Shown: positions 55,787 through 64,000 of the stretch, piece after piece
Position numbering within the stretch: the stretch's first letter is position 1
Layout: each line of letters opens with the position of its first letter
Origin: an uncultured Clostridia bacterium
GTDB lineage: Bacteria > Bacillota > Clostridia > Christensenellales > UBA1242
Direction: 5' to 3'
Assembly: GCA_944376905.1 (NCBI GenBank)
Contig: CALWEA010000002.1
Location: forward strand, 72,655-136,654
DNA: 64,000 nt
Made by a program: the position numbers and the translations under genes
Notes under the pieces: model-generated
Databases searched by the model: none
What the model saw: the letters and a program-made list of their open reading frames with translations, nothing else
Told to the model about the DNA's origin: nothing

Positions 55787-56137
55787 CTAAACTTGAACGC
55801 CCAAAACATGAACGTTGATATTTTCAACTATCATACCCGTGAAATTTTCAACGCTATATTTAACAGATTTTTTAAGACTTTCCGCAACAGCTGAAATTGA
55901 AACCCCATATTTAAAAATACAATACAAATCAATTACAATTCTATTATCAACAATAGAAACTTTAACACCCTTTGAATAAGGCTGTTTTTTTATAAAATCT
56001 TTAATATTATCTTTTATATTTTTAGAAACAAGGTCAACCACACCATAACATTCTTGCGCAGAAAAACCAGCAACGATAGCAATTGCTTCATTACTGATGC
56101 TAATTTTTCCATAATAATTATTTGTATCAACTGTCAA
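55787..56137 (-). CDS. yloU: Asp23/Gls24 family protein YloU
   Basis: Small conserved protein of the alkaline-shock (Asp23/Gls24) family. The 116-aa product has ISNEAIAIVAGFSAQECYGVVDLVSK, GVKVSIVDNRIVIDLYCIFKYGVSI and VENFTGMIVENINVHVLGV, the complete domain. No ATG exists in the 5' part; TTG at 56137 is preceded by AAGGAAGG, so TTG is the likely start. It is cotranscribed with fakA. Confidence 0.9.
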   Translation of the reverse strand: MTVDTNNYYGKISISNEAIAIVAGFSAQECYGVVDLVSKNIKDNIKDFIKKQPYSKGVKVSIVDNRIVIDLYCIFKYGVSISAVAESLKKSVKYSVENFTGMIVENINVHVLGVQV

Positions 56138-56244
56138 AGTACAGTTTACCTTCCTTTTTTTGATAATTATTTCAAATTCTTTTATTTAAGCAATATTTCA
56201 TTAAATATGATATGAAATATTTCGAGTAAAGTCCAAAAAATCTC

Positions 56245-56260
56245 GACATAAATTTATGTC
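56245..56260. promoter_or_regulatory. Perfect 16-bp palindrome, possible operator
   Basis: GACATAAATTTATGTC is its own reverse complement and is flanked by short further complementarity (ATCT/AGAT). It may be an operator for yloU-fakA; no known regulator consensus was matched. Confidence 0.35.
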
Positions 56261-56722
56261 AAAAGATTTAAAAGTATGATAAATATTAGTAAAAAAATAA
56301 TTTTCATCTTTTAATTTTAAGAAAAATTGATGACTTGCAAATTAAACAAAAAATTAAAAAATAAATTAGCAAATTAAAATAATATTAACAATTAACTTTT
56401 TGTAACTAAATTAACAATTTAATTTTTAAAATTAAAAAATTCAATAATAATATACACTATAACACATAATTTATCAAGCATTTTATGATTTTTTTACTTT
56501 TTTTTTAATTATTTTAAAGGATTATTACTTTTTTAAAAAAAAGACTTGCAAAAATTAAAAAATAATGCTATATTTACAAAGTAATTTTATTAATTATTTT
56601 TATTTATGTCATAAAAATTCAACTTGATGTTTGTTAAATGTTAATTTTTTTATAGTTAAATAAAATATAAAAATTAATGTTTAATAGGTCATTTAATAAT
56701 ATAATTTAATAAGTTGTATATG

Positions 56723-56731
56723 TGATATAAT
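56723..56731 (+). promoter_or_regulatory. Extended -10 element of rpmB
   Basis: TGATATAAT (TATAAT at 56726-56731), identical to the typA element, about 35 bases before the ATG. No clear -35 box. Confidence 0.55.
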
Positions 56732-56765
56732 TCAAAAATTTTTTGTAACCTTAAGGAGAAATTAT

Positions 56766-56948
56766 ATGAGCAAAGTTTGTGAGATTTGCGGAAAAGGTAA
56801 AATGGGCGGACATAAAGTTAGCCATTCAAATAGAAAATCTAACCGCACATATGAAGTTAATCTTCAAGAAACTGTTATAACAGTTGACGGAAAAGAAAAA
56901 AGAGTTAAAGCTTGCACAAAATGTATTAAAACATCAAAAAAAGCATAA
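56766..56948 (+). CDS. rpmB: 50S ribosomal protein L28
   Basis: Small large-subunit protein of 60 aa. It has the zinc-type start CEICGKGKMGGHKVSHSNRKSNR and a second pair in KACTKCIKTSKK, so this is the cysteine-containing (C+) paralogue. TAAGGAG precedes the ATG, an extended -10 lies upstream and a terminator follows. Neighbours yloU and spoVM are those found in Bacillus. Confidence 0.96.
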   Translation: MSKVCEICGKGKMGGHKVSHSNRKSNRTYEVNLQETVITVDGKEKRVKACTKCIKTSKKA

Positions 56949-56950
56949 AT

Positions 56951-56979
56951 AAAACCACAAATTATATTGTGGTTTTTTT
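56951..56979 (+). terminator. Intrinsic terminator of rpmB
   Basis: AAACCACAA pairs with TTGTGGTTT across a six-base loop, followed by a run of Ts, directly after the stop codon. Confidence 0.9.
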
Positions 56980-57219
56980 ATAAAAACAAAATTTTAAAAA
57001 GTGTTTTTGTTATAACTTTTTAATCTTATTTTTTCTAATTATAAATTAAAATTCATAACATTTTTAATGTTTACATAAAACGCTAAATTATATTGTTATA
57101 TAAACAAAATAATTAATTAATATATTTTTTATAATTTTTATACAATGATTATGTAATGATTATGTAAAGATTATGTAAATAAGTTATTTAATAATTTTAA
57201 TTTAACAATCTTTTAGAAT

Positions 57220-57303
57220 TTAATTATTTATAATTTTTTTACCAAACACTAGTTTAATTAATCCCGCTAAAAATTTTGGGGCTTTAAAACAAAAAATTTT
57301 CAT
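57220..57303 (-). CDS. spoVM: Stage V sporulation protein SpoVM (27 aa)
   Basis: SpoVM is a tiny amphipathic helix that marks the curved forespore membrane and recruits SpoIVA to build the coat. This 27-codon frame starts MKIFCFKAPKFLAGLIK and ends GKKIINN. Against the 26-residue Bacillus protein, as remembered, it keeps Met-Lys, Lys7, the critical Pro9, Lys10-Phe11-Leu12, Gly14 and the following hydrophobic/basic helix. AGGAG lies eight bases before the ATG. It lies between rsgA and rpmB, the place spoVM holds in Bacillus. Easily missed because of its size. Confidence 0.88.
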   Translation of the reverse strand: MKIFCFKAPKFLAGLIKLVFGKKIINN

Positions 57304-57378
57304 ATGTTTTCTCCTATATCAATTTATTCAAAATTAATCAAAATTGTTAAAATTTAAAAAAAACAATATAAAATTTAA

Positions 57379-58416
57379 TTAATAATTTTGTTTGGTTTTA
57401 AGTGATTCTAAAATTGTCAAATATCTCAAATATCGTTTTTTATCAATGTAACCACAATTAACAGCAGTTTTTATTCCACAATCTTTTTCGTTGAAATGTA
57501 AGCAAGACTTATACTTACAATTATTTAAATATTTTAAAAAATCTGGATAATAATAAGGTAACTTGTTTGCTTGTATAGGTAGAAGTTTTTCATCCAAAGC
57601 AGAAAAGCCAGGTGTATCAGCAATAAAAGAATTATTGAAAATTTCATATAATTGAATGTGCCTTGTTGTGTTCTTTCCTCTTAAAATTTTTGCAGACAAC
57701 TCCCCTTCTATTGCTTTACTCTCATTAAATATTGCATTAATTAAAGCAGATTTTCCAACTCCTGATTGACCTGCAAAAGCAGAAACTTGATTTGTCATAT
57801 AATTTTTTAATTCATCTAAATTTATTTTATTTTGTGCCGATATATATAAAACATCAAAAAACGAAGAATACACTTCATTAATGTAATTTTGCTCAATATT
57901 GCTTTTATCTATTTTATTTAAACAAATGATTGGTTTTATATCATTAATTAAACAAAATATAATTAACTTATCCAACATTAAATAATCAGGCTTTGGTTCA
58001 TAAGCAAGAACAATAAATAGTTGATTTAAATTAGCCATTGGCGGACGAATTAATAAATTATGTCGAGGTAAAACATCTACGATATTTTTTTCATTTATAT
58101 TAAAGACAACAATATCCCCAACATATACACCTTGTTGTTTTAAAATACCTTTCGCACTACAAACAGTTATTGCCTTTGTTTCTAATTGAGAAATCCAAAA
58201 TTTATCTGCAATTTTTTTTATAACTATGCCTTTAAAAAATATGGAGTTGTTATTCTTTTTGTCAACTATTTTTTTTGATACATTATTTGATATTTTTATT
58301 TCCTTCGCCAACTTTTTACCTTCTTTTATAAAATATTTTTTAAACATATTTATTTGTTTTAAACATATTAATTTATTAGATGATTCAACACATTTTTTAA
58401 ACATTATATAAATCAT
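57379..58416 (-). CDS. rsgA: Ribosome small-subunit GTPase RsgA (YloQ/CpgA)
   Basis: Circularly permuted GTPase that checks 30S maturation. The order of motifs is G4 LNKID (about 165), a later SAQ, G1 AGQSGVGKSALIN (about 216), switch RGKNTTRHIQ, G3 DTPGF, and the C-terminal zinc knuckle NCKYKSCLHFNEKDCG. The OB domain precedes the GTPase. Residues 1-~45 look extra and Lys-rich; a later ATG (about residue 24) is possible, but no start has a clear ribosome-binding site. spoVM follows 75 bases downstream. Confidence 0.93.
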   Translation of the reverse strand: MIYIMFKKCVESSNKLICLKQINMFKKYFIKEGKKLAKEIKISNNVSKKIVDKKNNNSIFFKGIVIKKIADKFWISQLETKAITVCSAKGILKQQGVYVGDIVVFNINEKNIVDVLPRHNLLIRPPMANLNQLFIVLAYEPKPDYLMLDKLIIFCLINDIKPIICLNKIDKSNIEQNYINEVYSSFFDVLYISAQNKINLDELKNYMTNQVSAFAGQSGVGKSALINAIFNESKAIEGELSAKILRGKNTTRHIQLYEIFNNSFIADTPGFSALDEKLLPIQANKLPYYYPDFLKYLNNCKYKSCLHFNEKDCGIKTAVNCGYIDKKRYLRYLTILESLKTKQNY

Positions 58417-58558
58417 AATCTTAAATTATCGTAATTAAATAACTTTAACAATAAAAATAAAAATTAATTACCGTTCATGAATCTTGAAAAAATATTTTAT
58501 ATTGAATATTATATTGATATAAATCATAATATTTTTAATATTAAACAAAAATCATATT

Positions 58559-59494
58559 TTAAGAATTTAATATTTGATTACATAAATTTCTATATCCATT
58601 AACAAAGTCTTTCGCTTTCAAAATTTTGCTATTAGGTGCTTGAAGCAATAGCAATGAAATAAATCCATCATTTGTTTTGACAATCAAACCTTGTTTTGAA
58701 TTAGCAAAAACAATTTCTCCATTCTTATATAATCGTTTAGGAACAATTCCTGTATAATTTTCCGCTTCATAAACTTTAATTTTTTTATCTTTGAAAATAA
58801 AATATGCAACCGGCGAAGGATTATAACCTCTTATTTTATTAACAATTGACATTGTTGTTTGATTAAAATCTATAATAGCGTTTTCTTTGGTTAAAAGTTG
58901 TGTATAAGTTGCCTTATCGTGATTTTGTTTGATAAATTGAACTTTTTTATTTTCTATTAAATCCAATGCCTCAACAATTGCTTTTGAGCCAACCTCACCC
59001 ATTTTTTCAAATAAAGTTGCAGATGTATCTTTCTCTTCTATTACAATTTTTTTTTGTAAAATTATATCTCCGGTATCAACAGTTGGTTCCATAACCATAA
59101 CACTAACTCCACTTTCTTTTAATCCGTCTATAATCGCTGTTTGAATTGGAGAAGGTCCACGCAAATTAGGCAATAAAGAACCATGAAGATTAATTGGCAG
59201 TGCAATAGACAAAATTTCAGGACTTAATATTTGCCCAAAAGCAACTAAAACCAATGCATCAGGTTTTAATTTCTTTATTATATCAACTCCTTCTTTAGAA
59301 ATATTGTTAAACTGTAAAACAGGTAAATTATTTTTTTGTGCTAATTCTTTAACCGGAGAAATTTGAATCTTTCCTCCTCGTCCAACAGGTTTATCCGGTT
59401 TTGTTACAACTGCTAAAACCTTATGCTTTGATTTAATAATAGCGGAAAGACAAGTTGCTGAAATTTGCGGAGTTCCCAAAAATATAATATTCAT
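58559..59494 (-). CDS. fmt: Methionyl-tRNA formyltransferase
   Basis: Formylates initiator Met-tRNA. The 311-aa protein has IIFLGTPQISATCL, KPVGRGGKIQISPVKELA, the catalytic cluster INLHGSLLPNLRGPSPIQTAI (Asn and His), and VMEPTVDTGDIILQ, plus the C-terminal OB domain with INKIRGYNPSPVAYF-like sequence (NKIRGYNPSPVAYF). GAGGTTAT precedes the ATG. It lies in the priA-def-fmt run; the deformylase that reverses the modification is the upstream gene. Confidence 0.96.
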   Translation of the reverse strand: MNIIFLGTPQISATCLSAIIKSKHKVLAVVTKPDKPVGRGGKIQISPVKELAQKNNLPVLQFNNISKEGVDIIKKLKPDALVLVAFGQILSPEILSIALPINLHGSLLPNLRGPSPIQTAIIDGLKESGVSVMVMEPTVDTGDIILQKKIVIEEKDTSATLFEKMGEVGSKAIVEALDLIENKKVQFIKQNHDKATYTQLLTKENAIIDFNQTTMSIVNKIRGYNPSPVAYFIFKDKKIKVYEAENYTGIVPKRLYKNGEIVFANSKQGLIVKTNDGFISLLLLQAPNSKILKAKDFVNGYRNLCNQILNS

Positions 59495-59823
59495 ATAACC
59501 TCGTTTAACCTCGTTCTTAACCTTTTTAATTTAATTTTAAATGTTATCAAATATTTGTTATAAATATTGTTTTATAATAATCAAATATTTTTTATATAAT
59601 AAAACATTTTTTTACAATAATAAACTTTCAAATAATATTTTAATTTAATACTTTATTTTTAATAATTTTTGCTAATTGTAATATGTTTTTTATTAATATT
59701 TTTTATTTATATTTTTTTATTATTTTTTAAATGTAAAATTATTTTAAAATTTAACAAAGAAGTCTTTAATTTTTTTAAATCTATTAATGTTAAACAAAAA
59801 TCATATCAACAAAATTAATTGCT
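59495..59823. other. AT-rich gap between def and fmt
   Basis: About 330 bases of nearly pure A/T. GAGGTTAAACGAGGTTAT near the fmt start contains a duplicated ribosome-binding-like motif. No gene or terminator was recognised. Confidence 0.4.
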
Positions 59824-60318
59824 TTAACTATCTTTATTGTTACAATGTTTGTTTTCTTTATTGTTATCTTTTTTTTCTTCTTTAATCATTTTATCTATAA
59901 ATAAAATTCCATTTAAATGGTCAATTTCATGACATAAACAACGAGCAAGCCAATTTTCCCCAGTTATTGTAAAATTATTTCCATAGCGGTCTTGTGCTTT
60001 AACAGTAACTTGTTTTGGACGCTTAACCTTTCCCATAACATTAGGAACACTTAAACAAGCTTCTTTTTCAATAGTTTGCCCTTGTTGATTTATTATTTCA
60101 GGATTAACAAGTTCTAAAAATAAATTATTAATATTAACAATAACAACTCTTTTTAAAACACCAACTTGTGGTCCTGCTATTCCGACACCGTTATATTTTA
60201 ACATTGTTGATGCCATATCATCAAGCAATTCTTCTAGTTTATCATCAAATATTTTAATTTCTTTACTTTTTTTTCTTAAAATGGCATCTCCTTCTTTAAC
60301 AATTTCTCTATAAGCCAT
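59824..60318 (-). CDS. def: Peptide deformylase
   Basis: Iron-type hydrolase removing the formyl group from nascent proteins. The 164-aa protein has the three family motifs GIAGPQVG (about 45), EACLSVP (about 87) and HEIDHLNG (about 132). The C-terminal 15 residues are Lys/Asn/Glu-rich. AGGAGG precedes the ATG. It follows priA by 20 bases. Confidence 0.96.
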   Translation of the reverse strand: MAYREIVKEGDAILRKKSKEIKIFDDKLEELLDDMASTMLKYNGVGIAGPQVGVLKRVVIVNINNLFLELVNPEIINQQGQTIEKEACLSVPNVMGKVKRPKQVTVKAQDRYGNNFTITGENWLARCLCHEIDHLNGILFIDKMIKEEKKDNNKENKHCNNKDS

Positions 60319-60338
60319 GACCTAATAACCTCCTAATA

Positions 60339-62711
60339 TTAAGCAAGATTTTGTGGATCGATTTCAACGAAAACACTTGGTTTTAAATTTTTAAATGAAT
60401 TAATAATACCATAAATATCTTTTATTATATCACATTCTTTTGATTTTGTAAACCGCATTAAAACTTGATATCTTATTTTATTTTTTATTTTAGAATGTGG
60501 ACTTTTCATAACATCAAAAAAGTAAAAATCATAATGATATTTTCTTTCAATTTCGCACAACTTCTTATAAATTTCTTTTGTTGTTTCTAAAACTAATTTT
60601 TCATTTTCATGTGTTATTAATATTCTAACAATAGTAGTAAAAGGAGGAAATTTTGTAATTTCTCTAATATTAATTTCTTTGTTATAAAAGCCTTTATAAT
60701 TATAATTTGCAACAAATTTATAAACATAATGTCTTGGATTATAAGTTTGAAGAACAATTTTTCCGCCACCTTCTTTTCTACCCGCTCTTCCACTAACCTG
60801 CGTTATAAGTTGAAAAGTTTTTTCACAACTTTTATAATCAGATTGATATAAACTCTGGTCTGCATCAATTATTCCAACCAAACTAACACTATCAAAATCA
60901 TGTCCTTTTGCAATCATCTGTGTTCCAACTAAAATAGATGGTTTGGTTTTTGCAAATCCTTCTAATATTTTTTGATGTCCATTTTTATTTTTTGTTGTGT
61001 CATTATCCATTCTAAAAACTTTAATTTGTGGAAAAAATCTTTGAATTTCTTCAACAACTTTTTGCGTTCCAACCGCTCCTTGTCTTATATAAGAACTTTT
61101 GCAATTTGGACAAATAGTTAAAGCCTTAAATCTCTTCCCACAATAATGACATTTTAGTTTGTTTTCAACTTTATGATACACCAAAGAAACATCACAATCT
61201 GTACACTTGGCAATATAGCCACATTCATTACATCTCATAAATGAAGTAAAACCTCTTCGGTTTAAAAATAAAATTGCTTGCTTATTGTTCGACAAACACT
61301 CATTTAAATCATTTATTAATTGTCGTGAAAAAATAGAAGAATTGCCTGCTCTAATTTCCGATAACATATCAACAATTTGAATTTGAGGCATCTCTTTTTG
61401 GTTAGTTCTAGTTGGTAATTCCAGCAATTCACTTTCACCAATCATAACGCTAAAATAAGTACTTATTGATGGAGTTGCACTCCCCAAAATAAGAGAGCAA
61501 TTATTGTAAGTTGCACGAAACTTCGCCACTTCATGTGTTTTATATCTAGGATTGCTTTCACTATTATATGACGTTTCATGTTCTTCATCTATAACAATTA
61601 AACCAATATTTTTTATTGGTGCAAATATAGCAGACCTTGCCCCAACAACAACTTTTGCTTCACCATTTAAAATTTTTCGCCATTCATCATACCTTTCACC
61701 ACTAGAAAGTCCGCTATGTAAAATTGCGACATTTTCCCCTAGTCTTGCTCTAAAATTGCTTAACACTTGAGGAGTTAAAGAAATTTCTGGAACTAAAACT
61801 ATTGCTGTTTTTCCAAGTTTTATAACTTTTTCAATCATTGTCATATAAACTTCTGTTTTTCCACTTCCAGTAACACCATGCAAAACAAATGTTTTTGCCT
61901 CAAAAGATGATAATCTTTTTATCGCTCTTTCTTGCTCAGGTGTATGTGTATAATTTTTTGTTGTTAATTGCATTTGCAATGGCTTTCTTTGACATTCAAT
62001 ATTTTCAAGTAATAAAACTTTATCTTTTATAAATTTATTAACACAAGAATTTGAAAACTGTTTATTTAACTTTGATTGTTCAATAGATACTAACGAATTA
62101 GTGCTATTATTTTTTAAAGATTGTAAAAAATCAATTAATAATTTTTGTTGTTTGCTACCTTTTCTTATGTTTTTCTCATAATTTTTTAAATCTATTTCGT
62201 TATTTATAAAGCAATACTTTTTAAATAAAGGTTTAACATTCCCTTTTCTATATTCACTTGGTATAAATAATCGAAGAGCATCAACCATTTTTATATTATA
62301 CCTATTAACCATAAACTTCATTAATTCTAATAGTTCAGGAATAATAACAGCAAATTTATCCATGGGTTTTATAATAGATTTTAATTTTGATTCCTCTATA
62401 TTAGAACTGGTTTTTATATTGATTATAAATCCTTCGACAATTCTTTTTCCAAAAGGAACAACAACACGCATTCCCTTTTCATAATCTCCATACTTTGAAA
62501 TATTTTGTTTATTACTCTCTTCTAAAACAATTGTAGAATTTTTAGAGCAACAATTCAAAAGTGGATTTTTCTCATCACCCAATTTTATTTCTTCTTCTAT
62601 GTTATTTATATTGATATCTTGTAAACTTTGGTTATTATTTTCGGGAATTTTATAATCAAAAATTTTATCAACTTCACTATTTTGAACGTCAATTATTACT
62701 TCTGCAATCAA
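60339..62711 (-). CDS. priA: Primosomal helicase PriA
   Basis: Restarts stalled replication forks by loading the replisome. The 790-aa protein has the helicase motifs GVTGSGKTEVYM (about 285), VIDEEHETSYN (DEEH), LGSATPS and VGTQMIAKGHDF, QVSGRAGR, with the zinc-binding insert CNECGYIAKCTDC and CHYCGKRF, CPNC (about 490-530). Residues about 18-75 interrupt the DNA-binding domain with an Asn/Glu-rich stretch before the DYEKGMRVVVPFGKR block. Start is TTG with GAGG upstream. Confidence 0.95.
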   Translation of the reverse strand: MIAEVIIDVQNSEVDKIFDYKIPENNNQSLQDININNIEEEIKLGDEKNPLLNCCSKNSTIVLEESNKQNISKYGDYEKGMRVVVPFGKRIVEGFIINIKTSSNIEESKLKSIIKPMDKFAVIIPELLELMKFMVNRYNIKMVDALRLFIPSEYRKGNVKPLFKKYCFINNEIDLKNYEKNIRKGSKQQKLLIDFLQSLKNNSTNSLVSIEQSKLNKQFSNSCVNKFIKDKVLLLENIECQRKPLQMQLTTKNYTHTPEQERAIKRLSSFEAKTFVLHGVTGSGKTEVYMTMIEKVIKLGKTAIVLVPEISLTPQVLSNFRARLGENVAILHSGLSSGERYDEWRKILNGEAKVVVGARSAIFAPIKNIGLIVIDEEHETSYNSESNPRYKTHEVAKFRATYNNCSLILGSATPSISTYFSVMIGESELLELPTRTNQKEMPQIQIVDMLSEIRAGNSSIFSRQLINDLNECLSNNKQAILFLNRRGFTSFMRCNECGYIAKCTDCDVSLVYHKVENKLKCHYCGKRFKALTICPNCKSSYIRQGAVGTQKVVEEIQRFFPQIKVFRMDNDTTKNKNGHQKILEGFAKTKPSILVGTQMIAKGHDFDSVSLVGIIDADQSLYQSDYKSCEKTFQLITQVSGRAGRKEGGGKIVLQTYNPRHYVYKFVANYNYKGFYNKEINIREITKFPPFTTIVRILITHENEKLVLETTKEIYKKLCEIERKYHYDFYFFDVMKSPHSKIKNKIRYQVLMRFTKSKECDIIKDIYGIINSFKNLKPSVFVEIDPQNLA

Positions 62712-63007
62712 ACCACCAACCTCACAATTCTCAAAACTCTTTATTTAGCAAATAGTTTATCATAATTTCAACAAAAAGTTAAGTAAAATTAAAAAGTCGA
62801 TTTAGATTTAAATAAAATATTGTGTAGTAAAAAAAATTCATTACTAATATTTAAATTAATTTTTAAAATTACCAAATCCAAACAAATTACCAAATATCAA
62901 ATAAAATTATAATTTATGTATTATTTTTTAAACCTAAATAAAAATAAAAAAAAACATAAAAAAATAAAACTAAAAATTTAGTTTTATTTTTTCAATTATT
63001 ATTTAAA
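62712..63007. other. Gap between rpoZ and priA
   Basis: About 295 AT-rich bases where coaBC would stand in Bacillus. No remnant of a coaBC frame was seen on either strand. A terminator lies at its right end. Confidence 0.45.
62961..62987 (-). terminator. Intrinsic terminator of rpoZ
   Basis: On the minus strand AATAAAACTAAA pairs with TTTAGTTTTATT, followed by a run of Ts. It is nearly symmetric, so it may also act on the plus strand. Confidence 0.75.
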
Positions 63008-63235
63008 CTAATCTTCTATAATACTTTTTTTAGCAAGAGGGCTATCAGAAGCAACAACTTCTTTACGATAAATTTCATCTGCCGCTATACTAACTTCTTT
63101 TTTATCACTAGTTTCAAGTTGTTCAGGAATAGTCTTAAACAAATACTTGGCTCTTTTTGCCATTAAACAACATAATTTATATTTATTTCCATCAACAATC
63201 TTAACCAATTCATCAATTGGTGGTTCTATCATCAT
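63008..63235 (-). CDS. rpoZ: RNA polymerase omega subunit
   Basis: Small subunit assisting RNA polymerase assembly. The 75-aa product begins MMIEPPIDELVKIVDGNKYKLCCLMAKRAKYL, matching the clostridial RpoZ start, and has ADEIYRKEVV near the end. The ATG at 63235 is chosen because GAGGTGA lies just upstream; a GTG three codons earlier overlaps that site. Usual neighbours gmk and coaBC are absent here. Confidence 0.88.
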   Translation of the reverse strand: MMIEPPIDELVKIVDGNKYKLCCLMAKRAKYLFKTIPEQLETSDKKEVSIAADEIYRKEVVASDSPLAKKSIIED

Positions 63236-63308
63236 AATAATCACCTCAAATATTTAATCAAATATTAAACATTAATAATTGGTATTATACTAAACATTTA
63301 ACTTTTTG

Positions 63309-64000
63309 TCAAGAATTTTTAATAATATCATAAAATTCTTCTTCTTGAATAATTTTAACACCTAATTCTTGTGCTCTCTGCAATTTACTACCTGCATTTT
63401 CACCAAGAATAACATAGTCAGTATTTTTAGAAACCGAAGTCGTTACTTGAGCATTCAAACTTTCTAAAAGATTAGTTGCTTGCTGTCGAGAATACTTTGA
63501 CATTGTTCCTGTTAAAACGACTATTTTATTATTAAAAATTGTTGAAGTTTTAACGGTTTTTAATTCTTTTTCAACAACAACACCACATTCAAATAATTTA
63601 TCTATTTGTAAATTATTATTACTGTTTCTAAAATATTCATAAATATTTTGAGCAACAATTTCTCCTATATTATAAATACTTTCTATCTCCTCAAAAGAAG
63701 CATTTCTTAAATTTTCAAAACATTTAAATTTTTTTGCCAAATCTTTTGAAGTTTTAACTCCAACCCCACCAATACCTAGTGCATTAATAAATTTATAAAA
63801 AGCAACATGTTTAGATTTTTCAATTGAATTTAAGACATTATTTATTTTTTTTGTTTTAAATCCCTCTAACAATTGCAACTCATTAGCACTTATTTGATAT
63901 ATATCCGCAAAATTTTTAATTTTAAAAATATTATACAAAGCAGTTATCGTACTAATACTTAAACCTTCAATATTCATGGCTTCTCGACTAACAAAATTAG
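63309..64000 (-). CDS. ligA: NAD-dependent DNA ligase, C-terminal part (5' part beyond the right edge)
   Basis: Seals nicks in replication and repair. The 230 residues in the window read through the right edge in frame (NFVSREAMNIEGLS, cf. the family HFxSRxAMNIEGLG). They cover the helix-hairpin-helix domain (YKFINALGIGGVGVKTSKDLAKKF, YNIGEIVAQNIYEYF) and the BRCT domain (NNKIVVLTGTMSKYSRQQATNLLESL to the end). The adenylation and OB domains lie outside. Confidence 0.95.
   Translation of the reverse strand, partial: NFVSREAMNIEGLSISTITALYNIFKIKNFADIYQISANELQLLEGFKTKKINNVLNSIEKSKHVAFYKFINALGIGGVGVKTSKDLAKKFKCFENLRNASFEEIESIYNIGEIVAQNIYEYFRNSNNNLQIDKLFECGVVVEKELKTVKTSTIFNNKIVVLTGTMSKYSRQQATNLLESLNAQVTTSVSKNTDYVILGENAGSKLQRAQELGVKIIQEEEFYDIIKNS

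Larger units (their letters stand above)
56138..56765. other. Intergenic region between yloU and rpmB
   Basis: About 630 AT-rich bases between divergent genes. It contains a 16-bp perfect palindrome, GACATAAATTTATGTC (56245-56260), about 110 bases upstream of the yloU start, and the rpmB promoter. No gene was seen. Confidence 0.5.

Noticed and set aside
1..64000. CRISPR arrays, rRNA genes, prophage structural genes
   Set aside because: No regularly spaced repeats, rRNA segments or capsid/tail-like proteins were seen on either strand.

Overview
The window is chromosomal DNA of a very AT-rich Bacillota (Firmicutes) bacterium, most likely an uncultured endospore-forming Clostridia-like lineage. 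The evidence is low-GC codon use with the standard code (TGA is used as a stop), strong GGAGG-type ribosome-binding sites, Bacillus/Clostridium gene order, and sporulation genes spread along the window: spmA, spmB, gerW, spoIVB, a spoIIM-like gene, a ylxY-type deacetylase and a 27-codon spoVM. Most genes lie on the minus strand.

Layout. 1-9.6 kb: parC (cut by the edge, with a long Asn-rich N-terminal extension), parE, engB, a tRNA methyltransferase, a DUF4097-type envelope protein, prfA, and a gene in which a YqhQ-type (DUF1385) membrane protein is fused to the release-factor methyltransferase PrmC. 9.7-24.2 kb: tatD, spmAB (plus strand), the holB-ricT-trmN6-rsmI run, a GPH-type symporter, thiI with its cysteine desulfurase, an RluA-type synthase, ylxY and pnp. 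24.4-31.2 kb: a 6.8-kb integrated mobile element between rpsO and pnp. 31.3-46 kb: rpsO, plsC, an rsuA-type synthase, dacF, gerW, DUF2953, scpB, scpA, an M50 protease, a second D,D-carboxypeptidase, punA, a spoIIM-like gene, spoIVB and polA. 46-52 kb: tRNA-Leu(CAA), structured non-coding DNA, a large DUF6273-type exported protein and two little-known genes. 52-64 kb: typA, fakA-yloU, rpmB, spoVM, rsgA, fmt, def, priA, rpoZ and the 3' half of ligA, in an order close to that of Bacillus.

The mobile element is the main accessory feature. It carries an AbrB-ABC transporter operon, a sigma-like regulator, an HUH (rolling-circle type) replication protein, a large serine recombinase and a zincin-like cargo gene. 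Its ends can be placed to the base. A 13-bp inverted repeat marks both ends, and joining the two flanks rebuilds an 8-bp-stem hairpin followed by seven Ts, which is the ancestral rpsO terminator. Inside it, about 640 bp of non-coding DNA holds three successive two-level hairpins, and about 390 bp before the rep gene holds a GC-richer block; these are the best candidates for its replication or transfer origin.

A second theme is Asn-rich low-complexity sequence inserted in or appended to otherwise ordinary housekeeping proteins (ParC, the PrmC fusion, RicT, ScpB, PriA). All functional assignments are from reading motifs and gene order; no database search was possible.
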